From assembly GCA_937873495.1 (NCBI GenBank), contig CALMXZ010000010.1:1-64000 (forward strand): 64,000 nt of DNA, given 5' to 3'. This document shows positions 7,696 to 16,737 of the stretch, piece after piece (positions within the stretch are counted from its first letter, which is position 1; every line of letters starts with the position of its first letter). Source of the stretch: an uncultured Trueperaceae bacterium (GTDB lineage: Bacteria > Deinococcota > Deinococci > Deinococcales > Trueperaceae). Position numbers and translations under genes: made by a program. Under the pieces are notes generated by a model. It searched no databases. It saw nothing but the letters and a program-made list of their open reading frames with translations, and was not told the origin of the DNA.

Positions 7696-8399
7696 CGTCC
7701 CCCCTCGGCGCGCTGGGCGAAGACGCAACTGCGCTGGCCCTCGGCCATGCAGGACGTCAGGCGTACTTCCGTGCCAAGCAGGCGCGAGAGCAGGCGCTCG
7801 TCGAAGCGGCAGACGGCGCGCGTCTCCTTTGCGACCCGGTGGTACACGCAGTTGATCGCCTCTATGGACCCGCCGTCGGCCGTCAGGCGCGCATGGTAAC
7901 CGAGCTCGCTCAGCTTCTCGACGACGGCCGCCTTGCGGGCCTCCGGCTCCAGCCCAGCGATGGCCGCCAGCCAGCGCTCGGCCAGGTCGTCGGCCATGGC
8001 GAGGAGTACGGCCTCGGCAGCCTCGTCGCCCTGCGACTTGCGCAGCGCCTGGAGCATGCTCAGGGACAACAGGTCGTAACGCCGCGGGAACGACTCGCGC
8101 CCCAACTCGGTCAGTCCGTACGTGCGGCTGGGTCGCCGGCCGCTCGGCCGGAGGCCGTTGGGTGCCACGAGCCCGTCGCGCTCCAGGGAAGCGACCTGTT
8201 GCCGTACGGCGGTCCTCGTCACCCCGAGCCGAGCCGCCAGCTCGTCCAGGGCCAAGCCCTCCGGCTTGGCAGCGAGGAGCTCGTGCATGAGCGCTTCGCG
8301 CGTCGTCTTGGGAGCGGAGTAACCGCCCGTGGTGGCCTGGTCCTGCGTCTCGCACCCACTTCCTTGAACGGCTTGGCGTGAAACCGCGGTCGGAGCCAC
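7692..8399 (-). CDS. SufR-like winged-helix regulator with C-terminal cysteine cluster
   Basis: Up to 235 aa. An N-terminal DeoR/ArsR-type winged helix (GLALDELAARLGVTRTAVRQQVASLERDGLV) is followed by a C-terminal domain with four cysteines (INCVYH, AVCRFD, TSCMAE, RSCVFA) spaced C-x12-C-x19-C-x7-C. This resembles SufR, which senses Fe-S status through a bound cluster. No suf genes are nearby; it is translationally coupled to a polysaccharide deacetylase and divergent from a small secreted protein. An AT-rich inverted repeat in the divergent region is a candidate operator. The start is uncertain: GTG at 8399 is used because the predicted first helix begins upstream of the next ATG at 8288. 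Confidence 0.75.
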   Translation of the reverse strand: MAPTAVSRQAVQGSGCETQDQATTGGYSAPKTTREALMHELLAAKPEGLALDELAARLGVTRTAVRQQVASLERDGLVAPNGLRPSGRRPSRTYGLTELGRESFPRRYDLLSLSMLQALRKSQGDEAAEAVLLAMADDLAERWLAAIAGLEPEARKAAVVEKLSELGYHARLTADGGSIEAINCVYHRVAKETRAVCRFDERLLSRLLGTEVRLTSCMAEGQRSCVFAQRAEGGR

Positions 8400-8437
8400 T
8401 CTACCCGGTCAAGCGCCGCGCCTCGGGTCGAATAATA

Positions 8438-8460
8438 ACAATTATGGCTTGCATTATTGT
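8438..8460. promoter_or_regulatory. AT-rich inverted repeat in divergent promoter region
   Basis: ACAATTATG (8438-8446), gcttg, CATTATTGT (8452-8460): arms match at 8 of 9 positions around a 5-base spacer, in an AT island within GC-rich DNA. It lies between the SufR-like gene (minus) and the 8527 gene (plus), where an operator for the former would be expected. Confidence 0.6.
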
Positions 8461-8526
8461 CGTCAAGGAGTATCCTGTCCGAGTCGGGATGAGGCCTCAC
8501 CCGGTCGAGCGAAAGAAAGGACCATC

Positions 8527-9003
8527 ATGCATACGACCCCAACCAACACACCACCCCGGACTCGGCGGCATCCTATGACCGCCCTCGTCGCGCTCGTCGC
8601 AACCCTGGTCGCGGCGACAGCCGCGGCACAGGACGGCGACCTGCTGCAGTCGCCTCCGCCGGCGCCGTACGTCGCCGTCTCCGCGATCCTCCCCCTGCCT
8701 GACTTCATCCCCGGCGCCGGCGCGCTCTACATCGACCCGGCCGACGCCCCGGTCGGTCCGTGGCTGGCTTACGGCAAGGACGGCGGACTCGTCGAGATCC
8801 TCTTCATGGTGCCCCTCAGCGAGATGCAGAAGGCGACCAACTGGAGCGACCTGGCCGCCGGGCTGCTGGCGCGCCTCGGCAAGACCGTCGATCACGTCGA
8901 CATCTCGTACAACGGCGGGCACCCCGGCATGGCCGAGCCGCACTATCACGTCAGGCTCGCGCTGGTCGACGCCCAGACGCAGGAGGCGCAGCTCAGCCAG
9001 TGA
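8527..9003 (+). CDS. Small secreted protein of unknown function (HPGMAEPHYH motif)
   Basis: 158 aa. The ATG at 8527 is preceded by GAAAGG. An N-terminal hydrophobic signal (TALVALVATLVAATAAAQ) is followed by a compact mature domain with LYIDPADAPVGPWLAYGKDGGLVEILFMVPLSEM and a striking histidine motif, GHPGMAEPHYHVRLALVD. The motif recalls small periplasmic proteins of the TTHB210/DUF5602 type known from Thermus, but this is a visual resemblance only. The histidines could bind a metal. It is divergent from the SufR-like regulator. Its TGA abuts the stop of the opposing protease gene with no gap. Confidence 0.7.
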   Translation: MHTTPTNTPPRTRRHPMTALVALVATLVAATAAAQDGDLLQSPPPAPYVAVSAILPLPDFIPGAGALYIDPADAPVGPWLAYGKDGGLVEILFMVPLSEMQKATNWSDLAAGLLARLGKTVDHVDISYNGGHPGMAEPHYHVRLALVDAQTQEAQLSQ

Positions 9004-11055
9004 TCAGGGGACCCGCGCGACGAACACCGTCACGCGGTTGTCAGCATCCGGTGCGGTGAGCCCGAACCGCACGGTCACGGTGGCAGCGCCGTACCACTCC
9101 CCAGGCTCGCCCAGGATCCCGTTGCCGTTGTCGTCGCTGCCGACTTCGACGGCCAGCGGTCCTGGCGCGGCCTCCAGCAAGGTGAACGCCAGGTCGGCGT
9201 CCAGGAGCGTGTCCGGGTAGCCTGGCACCCGCAACATGAGGCCCGTGACCGGTTCGGGTGGGTCGGGCGGTGCGCCGACGAGCTCGGTGTACGCCCCTTG
9301 CGCGTCGACGAAGCCGTAGCCGTACCACGGGTCGTGGCCGGGGGCGCCAAGGTCCAGGGCCGTGTCGGCAATGGCTTGCGCCACCTGGGAGGCGCTCGCG
9401 CTCGGCACGGCGCCGCGTAGCATGGCGATGACCGCGGCCACGACCGGGGAGGCCATGCTCGTGCCGGCCATCACGCCGTAACCGTTGCCGGCGACGGTGC
9501 TGAGGACCTGGGCGTCGGCCGGGGTGCCGGGCCCTGCACCGCCGGGCGCCGCTACGAACATCTCCGGGCCCGCGTGGCTGTAGCAGGCGCGCGTCCTACC
9601 CGGCCGCGTGGCGGCAACGGCGATGACCTGCGGGTACCTGGCCGGGTACATGATCGTCTGGGTGGTGAAGCCGCTTGGACATGCGCTGGCGGTGTTGCCG
9701 GCCGCCGCCACCAGGCTCACGCCCGCGGCCGCCGTGGCCTGGATGGCCGCCCTCACGCCGGGTCCGAGATCGGCGCCGGTTGCGTCGCCGAGGCTCATGT
9801 TCACGACCAGCGCTCGCGCGGCGCCGCCGTTCGCCACGTACTGGAGGGCCTTGATCAGCCACAGCGTGTTCATGGCGCAGTTCGCTTGCGCGGCGTTACC
9901 GACGTTCACGAGCAGGAGCTTCGCGTGCGGGGCCACCCCGGCGATGCCCTCGCCGTTGTTCGCGACCGCCGCCGCGATGCCCGCGACGTGCGTTCCGTGC
10001 GCGCCGCAGTTGGTGAAGGTCACGGCGCTCCCGCCCGTCACCGCGTCGTAGGTGCCGACGACGTTGGCGAACAGGTCGGGATGGGCGGGGAAGAACCCAG
10101 AGTCGATGACGGCGATGGTGGCGCCCGCCCCGCTCGCGCTGTACCAGAGGGGTTCGACGGCCAACTCGTCGAGGTTCCACTGCTCGGAGCGGCGGGGGTC
10201 GTTGCTCGCCGGGTAGAGCGGCCGCGGGAAGTCGACGTAGCTGACGCCTGGCGTGGCACGCAGCGTGGCCGCCGCGGCCGCGGCCGAGCCGGTTGGCACC
10301 TCGACGAGGGTCAGGTTGGCCGCCTCGAACGCGTCCGTCTTGGCGCGGCCGAGGCCCATGCCGGCGAGCGCGTCGGCGACGGCCAGCGCGGGCGAAGCCC
10401 GCTGCCATGCCGCGCGGCCGTTCTGGTCGAGCACGATGCCGCGCGGTTCGAGGCCGACGATGAGGGTGGTCGTCGGGGCGGCGGGGTCGAGCAGCTCGGC
10501 GAGGTCGAAGGCGTCGACCCCTGGTGCGTCTACCGGGGTGCTGGTGCCGCGTGCCGCGGTGGTGAGGCCGGGGCCGAAGAGCCCTCCGGGCCCCGCCCCC
10601 GCCCCCTCGGGGACCACCTCGACGGCCCCCACCACGTCGGGGTAGGAGAACGTGACGGCATCGCTCGTCCTCACGACCTCGCCGCCCCGCACCTTCGCGA
10701 TCAGGCGCAGCTGGAACGCCTGGTCGATGCGCGGCATGGCGGTCGGGTCGACGTTCACGTCCACGCTCGTGGAGCCGCTACCGCTGGAGCGCGACAGGCT
10801 GATGGCGCCCAGCACCGTCGGGTCGGCCGGGACGACGTCGATGGTCCAGGCGCCCGGCGCCGTCACCCCTACGCTCGAGCGGGTGAAGCCGTTCATCTCG
10901 AGGACGGGCACGGCGAACTCCACCACCTGGGGCGTCGTGTCGAAGCAGCCGATCAGGGTCAGGAGCAGCGCCCCCAGGAGGAGCCTGGCGCCGAGGCGTC
11001 GCGCGGCCGGTGCTCCTCCGCGTTCGGCTTCGGGGTGCTCAGCGGGCTGGTCCAA
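9004..11055 (-). CDS. Subtilisin-like (S8) serine protease lipoprotein
   Basis: 683 aa from a TTG start at 11055 (GGAG nine bases upstream; no ATG lies nearby, so the start is uncertain). A hydrophobic N-terminus ends in the lipobox LIGC (Cys about 37), predicting an acylated surface protease. A region of about 60-130 looks like a BACON/Ig-like sandwich. The S8 catalytic triad is intact: Asp in IAVIDSGFFPAHPD (about 316), His in GAHGTHVAGIAAA (about 353) and Ser in GTSMASPVVAAVIAML (about 533). The propeptide-like segment before it and a C-terminal beta domain after about 600 complete the protein. It stands alone between the 8527 gene and pgi. Confidence 0.9.
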   Translation of the reverse strand: MDQPAEHPEAERGGAPAARRLGARLLLGALLLTLIGCFDTTPQVVEFAVPVLEMNGFTRSSVGVTAPGAWTIDVVPADPTVLGAISLSRSSGSGSTSVDVNVDPTAMPRIDQAFQLRLIAKVRGGEVVRTSDAVTFSYPDVVGAVEVVPEGAGAGPGGLFGPGLTTAARGTSTPVDAPGVDAFDLAELLDPAAPTTTLIVGLEPRGIVLDQNGRAAWQRASPALAVADALAGMGLGRAKTDAFEAANLTLVEVPTGSAAAAAATLRATPGVSYVDFPRPLYPASNDPRRSEQWNLDELAVEPLWYSASGAGATIAVIDSGFFPAHPDLFANVVGTYDAVTGGSAVTFTNCGAHGTHVAGIAAAVANNGEGIAGVAPHAKLLLVNVGNAAQANCAMNTLWLIKALQYVANGGAARALVVNMSLGDATGADLGPGVRAAIQATAAAGVSLVAAAGNTASACPSGFTTQTIMYPARYPQVIAVAATRPGRTRACYSHAGPEMFVAAPGGAGPGTPADAQVLSTVAGNGYGVMAGTSMASPVVAAVIAMLRGAVPSASASQVAQAIADTALDLGAPGHDPWYGYGFVDAQGAYTELVGAPPDPPEPVTGLMLRVPGYPDTLLDADLAFTLLEAAPGPLAVEVGSDDNGNGILGEPGEWYGAATVTVRFGLTAPDADNRVTVFVARVP

Positions 11056-11126
11056 CGGTCGGCGCTCCGTTCGTGGCGAGGGTGAAGACGGCTTCGCTCC
11101 GGCTTCGCTCCGGCTGGGCCCTGTGC

Positions 11127-12809
11127 TCAGGGCGCCCGCAGCTGAGCGATGTGCGCCAGCAGCCCCGCGGTCGACGCGTCGTGCGCGCCGGGCTCCGGGG
11201 CGCCGGCCCGCACCTCGCCGAGGAGCTTGGTAGCCAGCTCCTTGCCGAGCTCGACCCCCATCTGATCGAAGCTGTTCACGTCCCAGACGACGCCTTGCAC
11301 GAAGATGGAGTGCTCGTACATGGCGATGAGGTTGCCGAGGGCATGAGGGGTGAGCTGAGGCATGAGGATGGAAGTCGTCGGCCGGTCGCCCGGGAACGCC
11401 TTGGCCGCCGCGAGGAGCTCGAGGCGCGCGCCGGTCAGGCCCTGGCTCGCGAGCGAACGGAGCGTCTCCTCGACGGTGCGGCCGCGCATGAGGGCTTCCG
11501 TCTGGGCGAGGAAGTTGGAGAGCAGGATGTCGTGGTGGTCGGTGAGGGCGTGGAGCGGCCTCGCCGGTACGATGAAGTCGGCCGGGATCAGCTTCGTGCC
11601 CTGGTGGAGCAGCTGGTAGAACGCGTGCTGCCCGTTCGTGCCTGGCGCGCCCCACACCACGGGGCCTGTCTGCCACGTCACGCTCTCGCCGGCGCGGTCG
11701 ACGTCCTTGCCGTTGCTCTCCATCGACGCCTGCTGCAGGTAGGCGGGGAGGTAGCGCAGCGACTCGTCGTAAGGCAGGACCGCCCAGCTCTCGGCGCCGA
11801 GGAAGTTGCCGTACCACACGGCGAGCAGGCCGTGGAGCAGCGGCACGTTGCGTTCGGGAGCGGCGTCAAGGAAGTGGCGATCCAGTTCGTGCGCCCCCTC
11901 GAGCAGCTCGACGAAACGTTGGAAGCCGACGGCCAGTGCGATCGACAGGCCGATCGCCGACCAGAGCGAGTACCGGCCGCCCACCCAGTCCCAGAACGCG
12001 AACGCGTTGGCCTGGTCGATGCCGAAGGCGGCCACTTGCTGGAGGTTGGTCGACACGGCGACGAAGTGCCGCGCGACGGCCGCCTCGTCCTGCAGACGCT
12101 CCACCAGCCAGCGGCGCGCGGTGTGGGCGTTGGTCATCGTCTCCTGGGTAGTGAAGGTCTTGGACGAGACGATGAAGAGGGTCGACTCGGGGCGCAGGTC
12201 TTCGAGCACGCCGGCGATGTCGGCGCCGTCGACGTTGGAGACGAAGTGCGTGCGCAGCGCGCGCGTCGTGTATGGCCGCAGGGCGGTGACGACCATCTGC
12301 GGCCCCAGGTGCGAACCGCCGATGCCGATGTTCACGACGTCCGTGATGCGCTCGCCCGTATGCCCCCGCCAGGCGCCGGAGCGCACGGCGTCCGCGAAGC
12401 GCTCCACCTGGGCGAGCACGGCGTTCACCTCGGGCATGACGTCGTGCCCGTCGACGTACATGGGGCCGTTCGAGCGGTTCCTGAGCGCGACGTGCAGTAC
12501 GGCGCGGTCCTCCGTCGTGTTCACGTGCTCGCCGGCGAACATGGCGCGCTTGCGCTCCTCGACGCCGCTCGCCGCCGCCAGGCGCAGGAGCAGCGTCAGC
12601 GTCTCGGGCGTGACGCGGTTCTTGCTGAAGTCGACGAACAGCTCGCCCGCCTGGAGGGCGAGGCGTTCGAAGCGCTCGGCGTCGCCGGCGAAGAGGTCGG
12701 TGACGCGCACGTGGCGGAGGCGCTCCCGGTGCTCGCGCAGGGCCGCCCAAGCGTCCGCCGCTCCGCCGGGGGCGCCGGCGGCCACCGCCCGCTCCGGCAC
12801 GCCGGCCAC
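11127..12809 (-). CDS. pgi: Glucose-6-phosphate isomerase
   Basis: Interconverts glucose-6-phosphate and fructose-6-phosphate in the cytoplasm. 560 aa, close to the standard 550. Landmarks: [65 protein letters not shown] and the second PGI signature [12 protein letters not shown]. The GTG start at 12809 has GGAG six bases upstream and begins two bases from the stop of the preceding aldo/keto reductase gene. The two are therefore probably cotranscribed, linking glycolysis with a glyceraldehyde-phosphate-type reductase. Confidence 0.95.
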   Translation of the reverse strand: MAGVPERAVAAGAPGGAADAWAALREHRERLRHVRVTDLFAGDAERFERLALQAGELFVDFSKNRVTPETLTLLLRLAAASGVEERKRAMFAGEHVNTTEDRAVLHVALRNRSNGPMYVDGHDVMPEVNAVLAQVERFADAVRSGAWRGHTGERITDVVNIGIGGSHLGPQMVVTALRPYTTRALRTHFVSNVDGADIAGVLEDLRPESTLFIVSSKTFTTQETMTNAHTARRWLVERLQDEAAVARHFVAVSTNLQQVAAFGIDQANAFAFWDWVGGRYSLWSAIGLSIALAVGFQRFVELLEGAHELDRHFLDAAPERNVPLLHGLLAVWYGNFLGAESWAVLPYDESLRYLPAYLQQASMESNGKDVDRAGESVTWQTGPVVWGAPGTNGQHAFYQLLHQGTKLIPADFIVPARPLHALTDHHDILLSNFLAQTEALMRGRTVEETLRSLASQGLTGARLELLAAAKAFPGDRPTTSILMPQLTPHALGNLIAMYEHSIFVQGVVWDVNSFDQMGVELGKELATKLLGEVRAGAPEPGAHDASTAGLLAHIAQLRAP

Positions 12810-12811
12810 CT

Positions 12812-13873
12812 TCAGCTCCGCGCTTCCGCGGGGCGCTCCCCGCCGGCCTCGCTCGACTTCCGCCAGATGTTGATGTTGCCTTCCACGGCGAGCTCGTCGA
12901 TCTCGGCCAGCTCGGCGGCGCTCAACTCGAGGTTGGCGAGCGTCCCGACGTTCTCCTCGAGCTGCGCCACGCTTGACGCGCCGATGAGGACCGACGTCAC
13001 CCGCTCGTCGCGCAGGCACCACGCCAGGGCGAGCTGGGCGAGCGTCTGCCCGCGGCGCTCGGCGAGCGCGGCGAGGGCGTGGATGCGCTCCAACTTCTCC
13101 GGCGTGAGCGAGCCGGCTTTGAGGGAGCCGCCCTCCGTGGCGCGGGAGCCGGGCGGCAGGGTGCCCTCGACGTCGGACGCCTTCACCCCCAGGTAGCGCG
13201 AGGTGAGCAGGCCCTGGGCCAGCGGCGAGAACGCGATGCAGCCGACGCCCTCATCGCCGAGCGCGTCCAGCAGGCCGTCCTCGATCCAGCGGTTGAACAT
13301 GGAGTAGGAGGGTTGGTGGATGAGGAGCGGGGTGCCAGACTCGCGCAGGACGCGCGCCGCCTCCCGCGTCGTGGCGGCCGAGTACGAGGAGATGCCGGGG
13401 TAGAGCGTGAGGCCCTGCTGGACGGCGCTCGTGAGCGCGCCCATCGTCTCCTCGAGGGGGGTGTCCGGGTCGTAGCGGTGGCTGTAGAAGATGTCCACCC
13501 AGTCGAGGCGCATGCGATCCAGGCTCTCCTCGAGGCTAGAGAGGAGGTACTTGCGCGAGCCCCACTCGCCGTAAGGCCCCGGCCACATGTAGTAGCCGGC
13601 CTTCGTCGAGATCACGAGGCGGTTGCGCAGCCCGGCGAAGTCGGTCGCGAGGATCTCGCCGAAGTTCTTCTCGGCCGCGCCCGCCGGCGGGCCGTAGTTG
13701 TTGGCGAGGTCGAAGTGCGTGATCCCGAGCTCGAAGGCGCGCTGCAGGACGGCGCTCATCGAGGCCAACGGGCGGTCGTTTCCGAAGTTGTGCCAGAGGC
13801 CGAGGGAGACCTTCGGGAGGAGCAACCCGGAGCGGCCGGTGCGGGCGTACGTCATCGCTGGGGCGTCGGTCAC
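12812..13873 (-). CDS. Aldo/keto reductase, YghZ/L-glyceraldehyde-3-phosphate reductase type
   Basis: NADPH-dependent carbonyl reductase of 353 aa. The AKR catalytic tetrad is visible: Asp and Tyr in [10 protein letters not shown], Lys in [16 protein letters not shown] and His in DIFYSHRYD. The [19 protein letters not shown] stretch and [21 protein letters not shown] are characteristic of the YghZ/GPR subgroup, which reduces L-glyceraldehyde 3-phosphate and methylglyoxal. The GTG start is preceded by TATAAC ending seven bases upstream, suggesting a leaderless mRNA. It is upstream of, and probably cotranscribed with, pgi. Confidence 0.9.
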   Translation of the reverse strand: MTDAPAMTYARTGRSGLLLPKVSLGLWHNFGNDRPLASMSAVLQRAFELGITHFDLANNYGPPAGAAEKNFGEILATDFAGLRNRLVISTKAGYYMWPGPYGEWGSRKYLLSSLEESLDRMRLDWVDIFYSHRYDPDTPLEETMGALTSAVQQGLTLYPGISSYSAATTREAARVLRESGTPLLIHQPSYSMFNRWIEDGLLDALGDEGVGCIAFSPLAQGLLTSRYLGVKASDVEGTLPPGSRATEGGSLKAGSLTPEKLERIHALAALAERRGQTLAQLALAWCLRDERVTSVLIGASSVAQLEENVGTLANLELSAAELAEIDELAVEGNINIWRKSSEAGGERPAEARS

Positions 13874-13880
13874 GCCCTAG

Positions 13881-13886
13881 GTTATA
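13881..13886 (-). promoter_or_regulatory. -10 box for leaderless aldo/keto reductase transcript
   Basis: TATAAC on the minus strand ends exactly seven bases before the GTG start at 13873. There is no SD-like sequence between them, so transcription would begin at or next to the start codon. Confidence 0.55.
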
Positions 13887-13897
13887 GCGCCTCGCGC

Positions 13898-14398
13898 TCA
13901 GGCGTCGGCGTTCACGCGCCCCGCCGAGTGAGGCCCGACGCCGGCGCTCGAGCGCGTCCCGGCGCGCGGTGGGTCGATCAGGTGCGCGAGCCGCACGCCC
14001 GCCAGCACTTCCCGGATGGCGAGGGAGGCGTTCACCCACGTCACGTTCAGGCGGCAGTAGCCCTTGCGCTCCTGGGTGGCGCAGCGGGTCTTCGTTTGGC
14101 ACGTGTCGACGATGAGCGGGCCCGACATGGTCTCGATGACGTCGAGCAGGGAGACGTTCGTTGGGTCTACTATCAGTGTCACGCCGCCGGTCCGCCCTTG
14201 GCGGTTCTCGACGTAGCCGACCTGGGCGAGGCGCCTCAACACCTTGGCGAGGAAGGCCGGTGGGATCTTCAGATCGCCGGCGATCCTTGCCGCGGCCGCA
14301 CCCGGGTTCTCCGAGGCGTAGATGAGCGCGTGGATAGCGTAGCTTTCCTCGCGGCGGAGGAGGGTCCGGTACGGCGAGAGGTCGATGGGCTCAGCCAC
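13898..14398 (-). CDS. Rrf2-family regulator, NsrR-like
   Basis: 166 aa. An N-terminal winged helix (YAIHALIYASENPGAAAARIAGDLKIPPAFLAKVLRRLAQVGYVENRQGRTGG) is followed by three cysteines (VDTC, TRC, GYC; C-x5-C-x8-C) that in NsrR/IscR ligate an Fe-S cluster. NsrR senses nitric oxide and represses NO and nitrite metabolism genes, which fits its position divergent from nirK. Two inverted repeats lie in the shared intergenic region. The GTG start follows TACCCT by six bases. The NO-sensing role is inferred from family and context; IscR- or RirA-type roles are alternatives. Confidence 0.85.
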   Translation of the reverse strand: MAEPIDLSPYRTLLRREESYAIHALIYASENPGAAAARIAGDLKIPPAFLAKVLRRLAQVGYVENRQGRTGGVTLIVDPTNVSLLDVIETMSGPLIVDTCQTKTRCATQERKGYCRLNVTWVNASLAIREVLAGVRLAHLIDPPRAGTRSSAGVGPHSAGRVNADA

Positions 14399-14473
14399 GC
14401 ATCCAGGGTAGCAGGTGAATCGGACCCGCGCATCCTGGAATGCACCTTGGGCCGGATACGCTGTCTGGAGCTA

Positions 14474-14547
14474 CGGTTAATCGGTTTACCGCAGGACGGG
14501 AGACAGGACATCTGTCCTTGGAGAGACGGCCTCCCGAGGACTAATTT
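14474..14547 (+). promoter_or_regulatory. nirK promoter with two inverted repeats
   Basis: TTGGAG (14518-14523) and TAATTT (14542-14547), 18 bases apart, form a plausible promoter. The inverted repeat AGGACA-TC-TGTCCT (14505-14518) abuts the -35 element, and a second imperfect repeat CGGTTAA-tcgg-TTTACCG (14474-14491) lies further upstream. One or both are candidate operators for the divergent Rrf2/NsrR-like regulator. Confidence 0.6.
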
Positions 14548-14619
14548 GGACTCAGTTATCCGGGTTTGGTGGTGAGCCCCGCCGCCGAACGGCAAGACCG
14601 GAGCCCAGGAGGAAAGAGC

Positions 14620-15816
14620 ATGCGAGACGAACGCGGTAACGTCCCTATCGGAGCGATCTACGGTCTGGTGGCCCTCTTCGTGGCGCTCGCCGTTGGCGTG
14701 GCCCTGTTCGGCAGCCGGGTCGACGCCGCCACTGCCACCGAGGCCGCTCACGCCGCGCACGGCGCGTCGAGCGCGACCGACCACTCCCACGAGCTGACCG
14801 TCAACATGCCCACGACCAGGAAGGCGTTCCTCGACGCCCCCGAGGACCTGGTCCCGGTGTCCGAGCTTCCGCTGATCAAGGGCGTGCTCGGCTACGCCCC
14901 CAACGTCGCGCCGCCCGTAGAGCGCGACTACCGCGCCCACGTCGAGATCGAGCTCGAGGTCACCGAGGAGGTCATGCGCCTGGCCGACGGCGTCGAGTAC
15001 CGCTTCTGGACCTTCGGCGGCTCCGTCCCCGGCCCCATGATCCGCGTCCGCCAGGGCGACTTCGTCACCTTCACCCTGCAGAACCATCCGTCGAGCCTCA
15101 TGCCCCACAACATCGACCTGCACGCCGTGACCGGCCAGGGTGGCGGCGCCGAGGCCACCCTCATCTCGCCTGGCCAGCAGGCGACCTTCTCCTTCACCGC
15201 TCTCCAGGCCGGCGTGTACATCTACCACTGCGCCACCGCGCCCGTCGGCATGCACATCGCCAACGGCATGTACGGTCTGATCGTCGTGGAACCCAAGGAG
15301 GGCTACGCGCCCGTCGACAAGGAGTTCTACGTCGTGCAGGGCGACTTCTACACCAAGGGCGACTTCGGTGAGCGCGGCCTGCAGGACTTCGACATGCAGC
15401 GCGCCATCGACGAGGACGCCGCCTACGTGGTCTTCAATGGCTCCGTCGGCTCCCTGGTCGGCCAGAACGCCATCTTCGCCGAGACGGGCGACACCGTCCG
15501 CATCTTCTTCGGCAACGGCGGCCCCAACCTCACGAGCTCCTTCCACGTCATCGGCGAGATCTTCGACAACGTCTACGTCGAGGCGGGCGGTCTCGTCAAC
15601 CACGACGTGCAGACGACGCTGGTCCCCGCCGGCGGGGCGACCGTCGTCGAGTTCAAGACGGACGTGCCCGGCACCTACAACCTCGTCGACCACGCCATCT
15701 TCCGCGCGTTCAACAAGGGCGCCGTCGGGCAGCTCGTGGTGACCGGCGAGCACGACCACGTGGTGTTCACCGAGCGCACGGACATCCGCCCGTACGTCCC
15801 CGCTGACGGCCAGTAA
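14620..15816 (+). CDS. nirK: Copper-containing nitrite reductase (NO-forming)
   Basis: Reduces nitrite to nitric oxide outside the cytoplasm. 398 aa from an ATG with AGGAGG upstream. An N-terminal hydrophobic anchor or signal (about 9-31) and a His-rich linker precede two cupredoxin domains. Metal ligands are complete: MPHNIDLH gives His163 (type 1 Cu), Asp166 and His168 (type 2 Cu); YHCA gives His203 (type 2) and Cys204 (type 1); [11 protein letters not shown] gives His212 and Met217 (type 1); [11 protein letters not shown] in domain 2 gives the third type 2 His (about 309). It is followed by nirV and an SCO-type copper chaperone, and regulated probably by the divergent NsrR-like protein. 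Confidence 0.97.
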   Translation: MRDERGNVPIGAIYGLVALFVALAVGVALFGSRVDAATATEAAHAAHGASSATDHSHELTVNMPTTRKAFLDAPEDLVPVSELPLIKGVLGYAPNVAPPVERDYRAHVEIELEVTEEVMRLADGVEYRFWTFGGSVPGPMIRVRQGDFVTFTLQNHPSSLMPHNIDLHAVTGQGGGAEATLISPGQQATFSFTALQAGVYIYHCATAPVGMHIANGMYGLIVVEPKEGYAPVDKEFYVVQGDFYTKGDFGERGLQDFDMQRAIDEDAAYVVFNGSVGSLVGQNAIFAETGDTVRIFFGNGGPNLTSSFHVIGEIFDNVYVEAGGLVNHDVQTTLVPAGGATVVEFKTDVPGTYNLVDHAIFRAFNKGAVGQLVVTGEHDHVVFTERTDIRPYVPADGQ

Positions 15817-15902
15817 GAACCTGCCGCGCAAGTTGGGTCGCCCGGCAACACCGCTCACCGTGAAGGTTCGAGCGCGAGGGTGCACGACCCCCAGAAGCTA
15901 GA

Positions 15903-15931
15903 CGGCGGCGCGCCGGACGAGCGCGCCGCCG
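15903..15931. repeat. Intergenic hairpin between nirK and nirV
   Basis: Perfect 11-bp stem with arms 15903-15913 and 15921-15931 and a seven-base loop, all G/C. Probably an intra-operon mRNA stabiliser or attenuator; there is no U-tract. Confidence 0.55.
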
Positions 15932-15950
15932 ACCCTACCGGAGAAGCGCG

Positions 15951-16727
15951 ATGACGATGTCCACCAGCATCCGCCACAAGCTAGCGAAGCTCATGCTCCT
16001 CGTCGCGGCCTGCGCCTGCGGCCTCGCCGCCGCGGCGAGCATGGCGGCGGTCGACGGCGGCCTGGTGGAGCCCCTCTTCCCGATCGAGGGCGAGGGGGCG
16101 ACCGTGGTGGCCGCGTTCAGGATCGACGTCCTGCCGGTTACGAACGCCGAGTTCCTCGCCTTCGTCGAGGCGAACCCGGAGTGGCAGCGGGGCAACGTCC
16201 CCCAGGTGTTCGGCGGCGCAGCGTACTTGCGCGGCTGGGCCTCCGGCACGGACTTCGGCACCCTCGACCCCACCGCCCCCGTCACCAACGTGACCTGGTT
16301 CGCCGCCGCGGCGTACTGCGAGGCGCGCGGCGCGCGCCTCCCGACCGAGGCCGAGTGGGAATTCGTCGCCAACGCCGGCTTCTCGAGCGAGCTCGGCAGG
16401 AACGAGCCCGGCTACAACGAGCGGGTCCTCGCGCTGACGGCCAACCGCAACCCGGTGCCCGGCCCGGTCGGGCTCGGCACGGTCAACTACTACGGCGTGT
16501 ACGACATGCACGGCCTCGTGTGGGAATGGGTGTTCGACATCGGCGCGAGCTTCAACACGGGCGACAGCCGCAGCGACGGCGACCGCCGCCTGCAGCTAGT
16601 CTGTGGGGGCGGCAGCGCCGGGGCCGTCGACAAGAGCGACTACGCCGCCTTCCTGCGCTACGCGTTCCGCAGCGGCCTGACCGGCGACTACTCGAGCGGC
16701 GGGCTCGGGTTCCGCTGCGCCAACTGA
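15951..16727 (+). CDS. nirV: NirV-like SUMF1/FGE-fold protein lacking catalytic cysteines
   Basis: 258 aa with a signal peptide (MLLVAACACGLAAAA) and one FGE-sulfatase-type domain: VLPVTNAEFLAFVEANPEW, VTNVTWFAAAAYCEARGARLPTEAEWEFVA, VYDMHGLVWEWVFD and a terminal GGLGFRCAN. The region that in true formylglycine-generating enzymes carries the two copper-binding cysteines reads GGGSAGAVDKSDYAAFLRYAFRSG here, without them. It therefore should not make formylglycine. It matches NirV, found next to nirK in many denitrifiers, whose biochemical role is not settled. A GGAG-like SD precedes the ATG. Confidence 0.85.
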   Translation: MTMSTSIRHKLAKLMLLVAACACGLAAAASMAAVDGGLVEPLFPIEGEGATVVAAFRIDVLPVTNAEFLAFVEANPEWQRGNVPQVFGGAAYLRGWASGTDFGTLDPTAPVTNVTWFAAAAYCEARGARLPTEAEWEFVANAGFSSELGRNEPGYNERVLALTANRNPVPGPVGLGTVNYYGVYDMHGLVWEWVFDIGASFNTGDSRSDGDRRLQLVCGGGSAGAVDKSDYAAFLRYAFRSGLTGDYSSGGLGFRCAN

Positions 16728-16737
16728 GGAGATCGGC

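Noticed and set aside
11056-11817. Upstream extension of the subtilisin gene to 937 aa
   Set aside because: The extra residues are the out-of-frame shadow of pgi; the lipobox and TTG with GGAG place the real start near 11055.
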